A DNA stretch of 64,000 bases. Source: Allomuricauda sp. (lineage in GTDB: Bacteria; Bacteroidota; Bacteroidia; Flavobacteriales; Flavobacteriaceae). Within the stretch, counting starts at the first letter, position 1. Every line of letters begins with the position of its first letter. Positions 17,407-26,451 of the stretch are shown piece by piece. The translations under genes and the position numbers were made by a program. The notes under the pieces were generated by a model, which was not told the DNA's origin, did no database searches, and saw only the letters and a list, made by a program, of their open reading frames with translations. The stretch lies in the NCBI GenBank assembly GCA_017795045.1, contig CP051244.1, forward strand, positions 2,782,707-2,846,706. Direction: 5' to 3'.

Positions 17407-18894
17407 TTGAAAATACTAGACCAGTATATATTATCGAGGTTTCTCTATAACTTCTTTAGCTCCTTTGTCATCTTGATCGTCATATTCATCTTTCAGGGAA
17501 TATGGCTTTTTATAGATGATTTGGCAGGAAAAGGTCTAGGCATGGTCATTATTGGGAAGTTTATTTTTTATTTCATCCCCACTTTGGTGGACAAGGTATT
17601 GCCCTTAACCGTATTGCTGTCGTCCATCCTCACCTTTGGTACCTTTGCGGAAAACTATGAGTTCGCTGCCATGAAAGCTTCAGGGATATCCCTACAGCGA
17701 GGAATGCGAAGCTTGGTCATTTTCGTACTTTTTCTAGGGGTGGTCACCTTTTTCTTCGCCAACAATGTTATTCCAAAATCCGAACAAAAAATATTCAACC
17801 TTAGACGTAACATTGCCAAGGTAAAACCAGCCGCAGCCATTACCGAAGGGGTTTTTAGTGATTTTGAGGGTACCGGTGAGGGCATGAACATTAAAGTGGA
17901 ACGCAAGTACGGGGAACAAGACCGGTTTTTGGACAATGTGGTCATCCACAAAAAAACCAACCAAAATGTAAACAGCACGGTCATCAAGGCCAAAGGCGGG
18001 GAATTGATCAGTAGTGAGGATTCCGACATTATCCAGTTGGTGCTGAAAGATGGCAATTACTACGAGGAGCTGGTTCCAAAGGATAACAAGGAAAAAAGAA
18101 AACAACCTTTCGCCAAGGCCCATTTTGAAACCTATACTATCAACATAGATATATCGGAACTGAACAATCAAGATTTGGAGGAAGACGGGAATATTACCAC
18201 GGACAAAATGAAGAATGTGGGGCGTTTGATCAAGGATATCGACTCGTTGGGAACCAACAATCTGGAAAAGGTCGAGGCATTCTCCAAGAATATCGTCAAT
18301 CGTATGGGGGCATTTCCTCCAAAAGCAGCTATTAGGGACACCATTCAAGCCGCGACCCAGATTCCTGTAAATAAAATTTCAAAAGATTCCCTCAAAAGTG
18401 TGGACGAACTTTTGGAATCGTTCCAAGATTGGCAGCAGTTACAAATCGTTAACAATGCCAAAAATTCGGTTACCAGTATCTTGACCACCGTAGTTTCCAA
18501 GAAAGATGAATTGCAGCAACGGTTCAAGTTCTACAACAGTCATATTCTTTCCTTGCATAAAAAGTTCGCTCTGGCATTTTCGTGCATTATTCTATTTTTT
18601 GTAGGAGCACCCTTGGGGGCCATTATCCGAAAAGGAGGCCTGGGATTGCCCATGGTGATTGCCATTGTCTTATTTTTGACCTATTATTTTATTGGGGTAT
18701 TCGCCGGAAACTACGCCAAGGAAGGTAATATACACCCCGCGATCGGAGCCTGGCTTTCCACCTTGATCATGCTGCCCTTGGGTATTTCATTGACCAAAAG
18801 GGCCACTGCGGATAGAGGACTGTTTGGGTTTGGACACATTATAGATCGTATTAGAAGCATATTTAAACGAAAAAGAAAAGATTCTGAAGAGTAA
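17407..18894 (+). CDS. LptF/LptG family permease
   Basis: Inner-membrane permease of the LPS-export ABC transporter. The start is a TTG 3 bases after the lolA stop, giving KILDQYILSRFLYNFF, the usual N-terminus. Six membrane helices are arranged as three plus three around a large periplasmic jellyroll domain (about residues 120-390). At 495 residues it is longer than the E. coli proteins, because of the extended periplasmic part that is common in Bacteroidota. LptF and LptG cannot be separated confidently. Its TAA overlaps the ribBA ATG by one base. Confidence 0.88.
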   Translation: MKILDQYILSRFLYNFFSSFVILIVIFIFQGIWLFIDDLAGKGLGMVIIGKFIFYFIPTLVDKVLPLTVLLSSILTFGTFAENYEFAAMKASGISLQRGMRSLVIFVLFLGVVTFFFANNVIPKSEQKIFNLRRNIAKVKPAAAITEGVFSDFEGTGEGMNIKVERKYGEQDRFLDNVVIHKKTNQNVNSTVIKAKGGELISSEDSDIIQLVLKDGNYYEELVPKDNKEKRKQPFAKAHFETYTINIDISELNNQDLEEDGNITTDKMKNVGRLIKDIDSLGTNNLEKVEAFSKNIVNRMGAFPPKAAIRDTIQAATQIPVNKISKDSLKSVDELLESFQDWQQLQIVNNAKNSVTSILTTVVSKKDELQQRFKFYNSHILSLHKKFALAFSCIILFFVGAPLGAIIRKGGLGLPMVIAIVLFLTYYFIGVFAGNYAKEGNIHPAIGAWLSTLIMLPLGISLTKRATADRGLFGFGHIIDRIRSIFKRKRKDSEE

Positions 18895-20030
18895 TGGTCG
18901 AGGAGAAAAAAATACAGTTGCACGCCATAGAGGAAGCCATTGAAGACATCAGACAAGGCAAGGTCATTATTGTGGTGGATGATGAAAACCGCGAGAATGA
19001 AGGCGATTTTGTGGCCGCTGCCGAACTGATTACCCCTGAAACAGTGAATTTCATGGCCACCCATGGCCGAGGGCTTATCTGTGCCCCACTTACCGAAGGG
19101 AAGTGCAAGGATTTGGGACTCCACAAAATGGTGACGCACAATACCGACCCCTTGGAAACTGCCTTTACGGTTTCTGTGGATTTGAGGGGAAATGGGGTCA
19201 CCACGGGAATTTCCGCTTTGGATAGGGCCAAAACCATCTTGGCCTTGACCGATGCCAACACCAAGGCCCATGAACTGGCCCGCCCGGGACATATTTTTCC
19301 ACTCATTGCCAAGGAAGGTGGTGTGCTACGCCGTACAGGACATACCGAAGCCGCTATTGATTTTGCCCGCTTGGCGGGATTGGAGCCTGCTGGCGTCATC
19401 GTGGAAATCATGAACGAGGATGGCACCATGGCCCGTTTGCCCCAACTTTTGGAAGTGGCGAAAAAATTTGACCTTAAGATCGTTTCCATCGAAGATTTGA
19501 TCGCTTACCGAATGGAGCATGATAGCCTGATTGAACTCAAAGAAGCTTTCACTATCCAAACCCGATTTGGGGAATACCGTCTGCGCGCCTACAAACAGAC
19601 CACCAACGATCAAGTACATATTGCCTTGGTCCGAGGTAGCTGGAAACACGGTGACCCGGTCTTGACCCGTATCAATTCCACTTTGGTGAACAATGATATT
19701 TTGGGCACCTTGACCAACAATCCGGATGAGACCTTGAACCGAATGTTCAATGCCTTGAACGCTGAAGACAAAGCCGCTATGATTTTCATCAATCAAGGGA
19801 ACCAATCCAAAAATTTATTGGGCCGTTTGGCAGAATTGAAGAAACTTCAGGCAGAGGGTGTCCTCAAAGCTCCCAAAATTGATATGGACACGAAAGATTT
19901 TGGGATTGGTGCTCAAATATTACACGACCTCAATATTTCCAAAATCCGCTTGCTTTCAAATTCCGCACAGACCCGAAGAGTGGGGATGGTGGGTTACGGA
20001 TTGGAAATTGTGGAGTATGTGAAGTATTAG
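18894..20030 (+). CDS. ribB: RibBA-type protein: DHBP synthase with degenerate GTP cyclohydrolase II domain
   Basis: The N-terminal half (about residues 1-205) is a complete 3,4-dihydroxy-2-butanone-4-phosphate synthase: metal-binding DDENRENEGD (D29-D38), RPGHIFPL and RRTGHTEA. It makes the four-carbon unit of riboflavin. The C-terminal half (about 206-378) aligns with GTP cyclohydrolase II but has no cysteine at all; the only two in the protein, C63 and C71, are in the first domain. The three zinc-binding Cys are therefore missing, along with the usual RCDCG block, so this half is probably inactive or regulatory, as described for RibBX proteins. The ATG overlaps the permease stop (TAATG). 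Confidence 0.9.
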   Translation: MVEEKKIQLHAIEEAIEDIRQGKVIIVVDDENRENEGDFVAAAELITPETVNFMATHGRGLICAPLTEGKCKDLGLHKMVTHNTDPLETAFTVSVDLRGNGVTTGISALDRAKTILALTDANTKAHELARPGHIFPLIAKEGGVLRRTGHTEAAIDFARLAGLEPAGVIVEIMNEDGTMARLPQLLEVAKKFDLKIVSIEDLIAYRMEHDSLIELKEAFTIQTRFGEYRLRAYKQTTNDQVHIALVRGSWKHGDPVLTRINSTLVNNDILGTLTNNPDETLNRMFNALNAEDKAAMIFINQGNQSKNLLGRLAELKKLQAEGVLKAPKIDMDTKDFGIGAQILHDLNISKIRLLSNSAQTRRVGMVGYGLEIVEYVKY

Positions 20031-20058
20031 GTTTTTCCCAAATACAAAATTGGACCTA

Positions 20059-21249
20059 TCAGGCTTTTTCAAGGATTTCCACCATTTTTTTAGCCCTTTC
20101 CCGGACTTCAGTTTCAGTCCAACTTAATTTAATCAGACATGAAATGGTCCTGCCTATCCAGTGGTCCGATGCGGAAAAATCGGCCTTGGAGTAATCCGGT
20201 AAGCCCTCAATGACTTCTTGGGGCAGGTTGCCCAATGATTCCAATTGGGTGAGGTGTTCCCATTTTCTATAGTAGTGCCAGTTGTTGTTGTACCAATAGA
20301 AGCAGGCATCAACTCCGTTTTCCCCCAAAGTTTTGTGGGCTTGTTGGGCAATCGCTTCCGAAGGAAGAAAGAAACTCAGGAATGAATAGTTTTCCTCTCC
20401 CCCATCAGGCACCGTTCGAAAGGTAACCTCTGGAACCTGTGATAGCGCTTCCCTTAAAATGGTATAATTTTTCTTCTGTAGAGCGATAAATTCATCCAGT
20501 CTATCCAGTTGAGCCAGTCCCACGGCAGCGTTCAATTCTGAAATCCGAAAGTTGTATCCCAAGAAAGGATGCGCTTCCGCCCCCCTATCATTTCCAATAT
20601 GGTCGTGCCCGTGGTCCGAATATTTATGGGCATTTTGGTAATAGGCTTCATTATTGGTGATAACGGCTCCTCCCTCACCACAGGTTATCGTTTTTACGTA
20701 ATCAAAGGAAAAACAGCCCAAATCCCCAATGCTGCCCAAAGGTTTTCCTTTATAACTTCCCCCAATGGCCTGGCAGGCATCTTCCAAAAGCAGAAGGTCG
20801 TGTTGGTCACAAATCTGTTGTAACGCTTCCAAATTGGCCATGGAGCCGCACATATGTACGGGCATCACCACTTTGGTTTTTGACGTTATGGCTTTTTCCA
20901 CTGCGGAAGGATCTAGCGTCAAGGTATCATCTATGTCCACCAAAACAGGAATGGCGCCAAGGGCCAAAATGGATTCAAAACTGGCCACAAAAGTGAACGT
21001 GGGCATGATAACCTCGTCCCCCGCCCCTACACCGGCACTGGCCAAAGCTACCGTAAGTGCGGCCGTGCCACTGCTCAATAGGTGCACGTGTTTGGACTTC
21101 ATTTTAGCGGAAAGGGCAGCTTCCAACTCCTTTGCCTTCCAATGTCCGTCACGCATTCCATCGAACCCATAACGCATCAATACCCCAGAATCCAGCACAT
21201 CCTGTACCTGTTCCCGTTCCTTATCTCCAAAAAGTTCAAAACCCGGCAT
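20059..21249 (-). CDS. DegT/DnrJ/EryC1/StrS family aminotransferase
   Basis: PLP-dependent sugar aminotransferase family of 396 residues. The cofactor lysine lies in FSFDYVKTITCGEGGAV, preceded by LLLEDACQAIGGSYKG with the Asp and Gln that hold PLP; the C-terminal part contains the SDHGHDHIGNDRG and LGYNFRISELNAAVGLAQL blocks. Such enzymes make amino sugars for surface glycans or antibiotics, but no glycan genes surround it, so the substrate is unknown. It is convergent with ribBA and is followed upstream (21 bases) by the TauE-like gene, which may be its operon partner. Confidence 0.88.
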   Translation of the reverse strand: MPGFELFGDKEREQVQDVLDSGVLMRYGFDGMRDGHWKAKELEAALSAKMKSKHVHLLSSGTAALTVALASAGVGAGDEVIMPTFTFVASFESILALGAIPVLVDIDDTLTLDPSAVEKAITSKTKVVMPVHMCGSMANLEALQQICDQHDLLLLEDACQAIGGSYKGKPLGSIGDLGCFSFDYVKTITCGEGGAVITNNEAYYQNAHKYSDHGHDHIGNDRGAEAHPFLGYNFRISELNAAVGLAQLDRLDEFIALQKKNYTILREALSQVPEVTFRTVPDGGEENYSFLSFFLPSEAIAQQAHKTLGENGVDACFYWYNNNWHYYRKWEHLTQLESLGNLPQEVIEGLPDYSKADFSASDHWIGRTISCLIKLSWTETEVRERAKKMVEILEKA

Positions 21250-21269
21250 ACTTGTCTTGTTTTATATTG

Positions 21270-22028
21270 TTAAAAAAACCATAGTTTAATGGCCATGGCA
21301 ATGACCACAACCACTAAAAAAGTCTTTATGAATCCGTCTCCCTTTTTTACAGAATAACGGCTCGCCACCCATGCCCCGGAGCCATTTCCAATGGCCAAAA
21401 TAAGTCCCAATTTCCAATTCACCTTATCATTAAGGGCAAAAACGGCCAAGGCGGACAGCATATATATAAAAACCACGGCCACCTTGGTGGCATTGACCCG
21501 AACGAGGTTCATCCGGTTTACGTAGTGCATGAAAAATATCATTAAAAAACCTAGACCTGCATTGATGAATCCGCCATAGATCCCAAAAAAGAAGAACACA
21601 ATGAGGCTCAACCATAGGTATTTGCCCGTGAGCCTTTCTTCCATATCCTCCAAACGCATTTTGGGCTTAAAAACAATGATCAACACCACGGCCAACATGA
21701 CCATGGCCAAAATCCGGTTAAAGGTCTCGCCGTTGATATCAATAGCAATCCAAGCTCCCAAAATAGCCCCTAAAAAGGCCGCAATACCCAAATATAGATT
21801 GAATGGAAAGGTAGAAACCCCCTTACTCTTGAAACCCGCAGTAGCCAAAGCCGTTTGGATAACGATGGCCACCCTATTGGTCCCGTTTGCCACGGCCGGG
21901 GGAAGCCCTAAAAAGATAAGGGTGGGCAAGGACAGTAGGGAACCACCTCCCGCCACGGTATTGATGAAGCCCACGGCAAAACCAACCGCAACCAAAAGCA
22001 CATAGTGGTACCATTCCATCATGTACAC
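21270..22028 (-). CDS. TauE/SafE family sulfite exporter-like permease
   Basis: Membrane protein of 252 residues with about seven to eight helices. The two internal repeats are visible: FAVGFINTVAGGGSLLSLP with VANGTNRVAI in the first half, and IYGGFINAGLGFLMIFF with VNATKVAVVF in the second, the TauE/SafE pattern. Family members move sulfite, sulfoacetate or related organosulfur anions. An ATG at 22019 (MEWYHYV) could be the true start, since the first residues contain three Met. It lies upstream of the aminotransferase gene on the same strand. Confidence 0.85.
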   Translation of the reverse strand: MYMMEWYHYVLLVAVGFAVGFINTVAGGGSLLSLPTLIFLGLPPAVANGTNRVAIVIQTALATAGFKSKGVSTFPFNLYLGIAAFLGAILGAWIAIDINGETFNRILAMVMLAVVLIIVFKPKMRLEDMEERLTGKYLWLSLIVFFFFGIYGGFINAGLGFLMIFFMHYVNRMNLVRVNATKVAVVFIYMLSALAVFALNDKVNWKLGLILAIGNGSGAWVASRYSVKKGDGFIKTFLVVVVIAMAIKLWFF

Positions 22029-22107
22029 AAAAGTACTCCCTTAAAATGGGATTCATTGGTGTAAAAAATTAAAGTTTATAAACTTTTACAGAACCAAAAA
22101 AGCTTTA

Positions 22108-22115
22108 TATATTTG
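22108..22115 (+). promoter_or_regulatory. -7 promoter element of tRNA-Ser
   Basis: TATATTTG (TAnnTTTG) ends 10 bases before the mature tRNA 5' end. No TTG is visible at -33. Confidence 0.6.
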
Positions 22116-22125
22116 CACCCGCTTA

Positions 22126-22210
22126 GGAGGAATGGCAGAGTGGTCGAATGCGGCAGTCTTGAAAACTGTTGAGGGTCACACCTCCGGGGGTTCGAATCCC
22201 TCTTCCTCCG
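22126..22210 (+). tRNA. tRNA-Ser (anticodon UGA)
   Basis: Class II tRNA of 85 bases. The acceptor strands GGAGGAA (22126-22132) and TTCCTCC (22203-22209) pair perfectly, with discriminator G at 22210. The anticodon loop CTTGAAA carries TGA at 22160-22162. A long variable arm (GAGGGTCACACCTC region) and the T-loop GGTTCGAATCC are present. CCA is not encoded. It is followed by a hairpin terminator. Confidence 0.97.
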
Positions 22211-22222
22211 CTTAATGACGTG

Positions 22223-22249
22223 AAAAGCCCCTTAGATAGGGGCTTTTTT
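22223..22249 (+). terminator. Terminator after tRNA-Ser
   Basis: Stem AAAAGCCCCT/AGGGGCTTTT with a short loop (TAGAT region), followed by T's. It sits 12 bases after the tRNA. It may also serve the convergent nitroreductase gene. Confidence 0.88.
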
Positions 22250-22262
22250 AACTCTTTACCCT

Positions 22263-22892
22263 TCACAAAATCTCAAAGAGCTCTTCAAGCGGCTTGCGCA
22301 CCTTTTTTCTAAACTGGGTATGGTCTTCTTTGGAGCGATAGCCCACGGGAACTATCACGCTTGCATTCAACCCTTGTTCGTCCAATCCTAGGATTGCATT
22401 GTACTTTTGCACCTCATAGCCTTCCATGGGGCAAGCATCAATCCGCAATTCGGCACAAGCCATCAAAAGCGTGGACATGGCCAAATAGGTCTGTTTTTCG
22501 GACCATGAAATCCAAGTGGGTTCATCCATTTCCACCAAACTACGTTTGATCAAGTTCCCATATCCCTCCAATTTGTCCACGGGGGTGCCCTGTATTTGTG
22601 AAATGGATTGGATATAGGTGTCCACGTCTTCATCCTTTCGCTCTGTATAGTTGCAGAACACAAAAAGATGGGAGGCATCCGTAATTTGGTCTTGGTTCCA
22701 TGAGGCCGCTTTCAATTCCTCCTTGAGCCTCTGGTTTGAAATCACCAATACTTTATACAGCTGTAGTCCATAGGAGGAGACCGATAACTGTATCGCCTCT
22801 TTCAGCTTTTCCATATCCTCTTCGGATACTTCTTGGGTGGGATCGAATGTTTTGGTGGCATAACGCCACTTTAAATGCTCCAGTAATTCCAT
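22263..22892 (-). CDS. NAD(P)H-dependent oxidoreductase, nitroreductase family
   Basis: FMN-dependent oxidoreductase of 209 residues. The N-terminal LKWRYATKTFDPTQEVSEED and the following SSYGLQLYKVLVI block (FMN phosphate region) are typical of the NfsB/YdgI branch of nitroreductases. The C-terminal half has LRIDACPMEGYE and a final GYRSKEDH segment. The physiological substrate (quinone, flavin or nitro compound) is unknown. A well-formed promoter with a 22-base spacer lies 47 bases upstream of the start. Confidence 0.9.
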   Translation of the reverse strand: MELLEHLKWRYATKTFDPTQEVSEEDMEKLKEAIQLSVSSYGLQLYKVLVISNQRLKEELKAASWNQDQITDASHLFVFCNYTERKDEDVDTYIQSISQIQGTPVDKLEGYGNLIKRSLVEMDEPTWISWSEKQTYLAMSTLLMACAELRIDACPMEGYEVQKYNAILGLDEQGLNASVIVPVGYRSKEDHTQFRKKVRKPLEELFEIL

Positions 22893-22939
22893 CTATCATT
22901 TCTCGATTGCGATGGGAATGTCCCATGCTGATTCTCATA

Positions 22940-22972
22940 CAAAAATAACCCATTGTATAAAATTATGGCCAA
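22940..22972 (-). promoter_or_regulatory. Promoter of the nitroreductase gene
   Basis: On the minus strand: TTG (22972-22970), a 22-base spacer, and TATTTTTG (22947-22940). Both parts match the Bacteroidota consensus; the predicted leader is about 40 bases. Confidence 0.6.
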
Positions 22973-23042
22973 TACAACTTTTAACGTTAACTACGTCACA
23001 CTTTTACGACCTAGATGGTACCATTATTAAAACAACACCATC

Positions 23043-23438
23043 ATGACCCGTACATCCATCATCCATCTATTATTGAAAATCATTGCCGCGGTAATTTTAT
23101 TGCAGACCCTATACTTTAAGTTCACCGCCGCCCCAGAATCGGTATATATTTTTGAGACCTTGGGTCTGGAACCGGTTGGACGGATAGGAATCGGGGTATT
23201 GGAACTGGTAACGGCCATTCTTTTGTTAGTGTCAAGAACCACTGGGCTTGGGGCGGTATTGGGCATGGGAATCCTTGGAGGGGCCATTTTTTCACACCTT
23301 ACCCTGCTTGGTATTGAAGTCCAGAATGATGGAGGTACCCTTTTTATTTTGGCCCTGATCACTTTTGCCATTTGCTGTTTCTTGGCTTGGCAACATCGCT
23401 TTGAAATCCCCATATTGAAAAACCTATTGGGAAAGTGA
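23043..23438 (+). CDS. DoxX family membrane protein
   Basis: Four-helix membrane protein of 131 residues. The first helix is followed by FKFTAAPESVYIFETLGLEP, and the second helix begins RIGIGVLELVTAILLL, a pattern shared by the DoxX/MauE group. The family is loosely linked to quinone-dependent redox or thiosulfate metabolism; the role here is unknown. It is 72 bases upstream of the csaA start and may be co-transcribed with it. Confidence 0.78.
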   Translation: MTRTSIIHLLLKIIAAVILLQTLYFKFTAAPESVYIFETLGLEPVGRIGIGVLELVTAILLLVSRTTGLGAVLGMGILGGAIFSHLTLLGIEVQNDGGTLFILALITFAICCFLAWQHRFEIPILKNLLGK

Positions 23439-23510
23439 TAATATGGAGTTAAACCCATTATGGGTTTTGGCCCATTGGAAATGGAGATTGTACCTTGCAC
23501 AAAAAAGCAT

Positions 23511-23867
23511 ATGTCCGTGGATATTGAACCCGACCGAAACCTTAGCTGGGAAGATTTTCAAAAAGTACAGATGGTGGTCGGCACCATCATTAATGCTGAA
23601 ATATTTGAGGAAGTCAGAAACCCGGCCTATAAAATGATCATCGATTTTGGCGACTTGGGAAAACGAAAGACCTCTGCCCAAATCACACAACTGTATACCC
23701 CCGAAGACCTTATTGGAAAGCAAGTGGTGGCCGTGGTGAACTTTCCCCCTAAGCAGATTGCAAACATCATGAGCGAATGCCTTGTCCTTGGCGGAATTGG
23801 GGACAACAAGGAAGTAACCCTTATCCAACCGGAGCGAAACGTGAAAAACGGAACGCGGATTGGCTAA
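23511..23867 (+). CDS. csaA: tRNA-binding protein, CsaA-like
   Basis: Stand-alone OB-fold tRNA-binding domain of 118 residues. The block SWEDFQKVQMVVGTI begins the domain, and GKQVVAVVNFPPKQIANIMSE is the conserved C-terminal half of the EMAP/CsaA/Arc1p family. I place the start at the ATG at 23511 because the family starts right there; upstream ATGs (23460, 23481) would add a non-conserved tail. CsaA proteins bind tRNA and were reported to have chaperone or export-related activity in Bacillus. Confidence 0.87.
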   Translation: MSVDIEPDRNLSWEDFQKVQMVVGTIINAEIFEEVRNPAYKMIIDFGDLGKRKTSAQITQLYTPEDLIGKQVVAVVNFPPKQIANIMSECLVLGGIGDNKEVTLIQPERNVKNGTRIG

Positions 23868-23888
23868 AGCTGTGTATCTTGTGGCTAT

Positions 23889-24920
23889 ATGTCCAGATAC
23901 TTTCTTAATGGCCCCATACACTTTTCCCTTTTTGGGATTTTTTCCCTTGGTCTATTTTTTACATGCTGGCACGGCCATTCACAGCAAGATACGAGCAGGA
24001 TAGTCACATACACGGACAAAATCATTTTAAAAGCCAATATAGATACCCGGACCGATGTACTCCTTTATAGAAACCGTACTGAGGATGCCAGACTGGAACT
24101 GGCTCCAAACAGCAGGTACCGGCTTTTTCTTTCCTTGGATTATGAATTCATCGGGGTAAGTGTAGGGCTCGTTCCAAAATTCCTTGGGGCCAATGCCGAT
24201 GAGGACCTTAAGGGAAAATCGTCGTTTACTGACTATCAATTTCGGTTCTTCTTGGGCAAATGGGTACAAGGTCTCAATTATAGCAAAACTTCTGGCTATT
24301 ACGTAAAGAACACAGCCGATTTTGCCCCGGGCTGGATAGAGGGAACCAACTCGTACATACAATTCAACAACCTTACCAACTCGCATTATGGCATGTCCAC
24401 TTCGTATGTACTCAACCCAAATTTTTCATATCGGAACATTGTCTATCAGAATGAGTGGCAAAAAGTAAGCAGTGGCAGTCTTATCCCAACCTTATATTAT
24501 GACTACAATATTTTTTCTTTTGATGAACTGGGGCTCCGCAGCAAGGAAAAGTTTTTTAACCTGAGATTTTCCCCAAGATATTTCTACACCCATGTATTCC
24601 ATGAGAATTGGTTTATTTCCGGAAATGTATCCCCTTCCCTGGGTGTTCGCTTCTCCAAAGATGAATCCACAGAAAATGGAATCACCGAGATTGAACGAAA
24701 GACCTATTTTACCCGTTCCGCTTCAGGCGGCATCAATTTGGGATACAGTTCGGAGAAGGTAATCTTTGGGGTGAACCTCACCCTTAACTCTAACTGGTAT
24801 AACGAAGACAGCAACAGCAGTGTGAAGAATGACGAATTCTATGGGGTACTATATTTGGGGTATCGCTTTGAACCTCCACGATTTGTAAAAAAGGTATTCC
24901 GACCCTTTACGGCGAATTGA
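23889..24920 (+). CDS. DUF4421 family outer-membrane-like protein
   Basis: Secreted protein of 343 residues with an N-terminal signal region (SLFGIFSLGLFFTCWHG). The rest is rich in alternating aromatic and polar strands, for example YRLFLSLDYEFIGVSVGLVPKF, typical of a beta-barrel. I recognise it as DUF4421, a Bacteroidota-specific family of unknown function, probably in the outer membrane. It starts 21 bases after csaA. It ends GYRFEPPRFVKKVFRPFTAN, a plausible last strand plus tail. Confidence 0.75.
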   Translation: MSRYFLNGPIHFSLFGIFSLGLFFTCWHGHSQQDTSRIVTYTDKIILKANIDTRTDVLLYRNRTEDARLELAPNSRYRLFLSLDYEFIGVSVGLVPKFLGANADEDLKGKSSFTDYQFRFFLGKWVQGLNYSKTSGYYVKNTADFAPGWIEGTNSYIQFNNLTNSHYGMSTSYVLNPNFSYRNIVYQNEWQKVSSGSLIPTLYYDYNIFSFDELGLRSKEKFFNLRFSPRYFYTHVFHENWFISGNVSPSLGVRFSKDESTENGITEIERKTYFTRSASGGINLGYSSEKVIFGVNLTLNSNWYNEDSNSSVKNDEFYGVLYLGYRFEPPRFVKKVFRPFTAN

Positions 24921-25100
24921 GATTAGCCCCTCATGTGCCCATCAACCACAGATTGCGGACTTTATATATGTAAAAGGGTCACCTTTAAGCAGATAAAAGG
25001 TTAAAAATCACCGATAAACGTTACTTAGATGTTGTTTGAATGAAAAATATTTAAAATTTTTTCGATAAAATGCACTTTTTACTCGGTAAAAGTAAAAACC

Positions 25101-25115
25101 TATGAAAAATTCATA
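25101..25115. promoter_or_regulatory. Palindrome TATGAA-AAA-TTCATA upstream of the PD40 gene
   Basis: A perfect 6-bp inverted repeat around AAA, 59 bases before the ATG at 25175. Its position and symmetry fit a dimeric regulator site. The regulator is unknown. Confidence 0.35.
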
Positions 25116-25174
25116 AGTATTCCCTTAAAATCTTTTTGATCTTTGTCATGTATTAACCCCCAAATCAGAATATC

Positions 25175-26014
25175 ATGACACGTTCACTTATCTACAGCCT
25201 ACTTTTTTCTGGAATACTAATGTATAGCCAAAACAGCAATGCCCAAATGGACAAGGACCTTGTAACCCATGCCATGGAGGGTAATTTATCCACCTTGGAT
25301 GGTTATGTACCTTCCATGACAGTGACCCAAGACGGTCAAACCGCTTATTTCAGCAAAGCCACCTATCAAAAGCCTTTGACCGGTGTGTTCTCCAAGAAAG
25401 AACTTATCCATGAAATCTACAGGGCCGAAAACATCAACGGCGAATGGAAGAATGTGACCAAAATGGAGGTTTGCCCAAAATATGCTTCCGCCAAGCACCC
25501 CACCATTTCTGATGACGGTAAGCGTTTGTTCTTTGCTTCCAACATGCGAGGTAGCTATGGAAAATATGATATCTATGTTGCCGAAGTAAAGCCTGATGGT
25601 AGTCTGGGCGTATCCAAAAACTTAGGACCCAAGGTCAACACCAAAGAAGATGAACTATACCCTAATCTCTACAATGGAACCTTATTGTTCTTTGCTTCCG
25701 AAGGAAGGGACGGTTATGGTGGACTGGACCTATATGCGACACAGGTTGTATTGAACACCCTTACCCCTTCCGTGAACTTGGGCGACCATATCAATAGTGA
25801 TCGTGACGACTACGCCATTCAATTGAGTCCTGAAAAAGGATTGGGATTTGTAGTCTCCAATCGAGGTCAAAACCACACCATTTCACAGTATACGGTAGCC
25901 TACGGACATGCCAAAAAAGAGGACAACCGATATGTGGCGGATAGAGATACCAATATCCAAACCGCCATGAACACCACCCAAGAGTACACCAGTACTTCTT
26001 ATGAAGATAAATAA
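25175..26014 (+). CDS. PD40 (WD40-like beta-propeller) secreted protein
   Basis: Exported protein of 279 residues: signal peptide ending near SQNSNAQ, then several PD40/TolB-like repeats. Three are plain: SMTVTQDGQTAYFSK, HPTISDDGKRLFFASNMRGSYGKYDIY and LYPNLYNGTLLFFASEGRDGYGGLDLY. Such repeats form part of OmpA-associated surface proteins in Bacteroidota, but the OmpA domain is missing here, so this is a stand-alone propeller fragment. The C-terminus is low-complexity and hydrophilic. A strong terminator follows at 26174. It shares its start-proximal leader sequence with the response regulator at 26697. Confidence 0.75.
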   Translation: MTRSLIYSLLFSGILMYSQNSNAQMDKDLVTHAMEGNLSTLDGYVPSMTVTQDGQTAYFSKATYQKPLTGVFSKKELIHEIYRAENINGEWKNVTKMEVCPKYASAKHPTISDDGKRLFFASNMRGSYGKYDIYVAEVKPDGSLGVSKNLGPKVNTKEDELYPNLYNGTLLFFASEGRDGYGGLDLYATQVVLNTLTPSVNLGDHINSDRDDYAIQLSPEKGLGFVVSNRGQNHTISQYTVAYGHAKKEDNRYVADRDTNIQTAMNTTQEYTSTSYEDK

Positions 26015-26173
26015 AACATGAAATAAAAGTCGGTCAACTACCTGAGGTGTCATCTGATTCTGTTTCATAGCCGAGATTCGAAACACTCATGACCATGATA
26101 AGAAAGACAGGGGGAACTGACAGTCTATCATAGAAGCGGGTTGTATTATTTCAATCTGACCGATTTTACCAAG

Positions 26174-26207
26174 AATAGGATGCATTAAAATGCATCCTAT
26201 TTTTTTT
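26174..26207 (+). terminator. Terminator after the PD40 gene
   Basis: Perfect 13-bp stem AATAGGATGCATT/AATGCATCCTATT with a minimal loop and a run of T's to 26207. Confidence 0.88.
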
Positions 26208-26385
26208 CATTCCATTGAAAAGCAACTATTTACACTTAAATAATTGCTTCATAACCATTGATTTTCAGCAAACCCAATCCAATTGCCGGAATGCATTTGA
26301 ACGAAAAACACTACAAAAAATTCTGTGGGAGTGAAAAAAAAACTAATTTAATTTTTGAAATAATACAAACCCAAATCTATTAGTC

Positions 26386-26451
26386 ATGAAAACAAACTAC
26401 AATTCTCGGAAAAAAGGCATACCTAAAGCTCCCTACAAGCTACTTTTTTAA
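26386..26451 (+). other. Short 21-codon reading frame with duplicated leader
   Basis: ATG at 26386 to TAA at 26449-26451. Its leader (CCCAAATCTATTAGTC before ATG) nearly repeats that of the response regulator at 26697 (CCCAAATCTATGCGTC). The peptide is basic, beginning MKTNYNSRKKGIPK, with no signal sequence. It may be a remnant of a duplicated gene start, or a leader peptide. Evidence for translation is weak. Confidence 0.25.
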
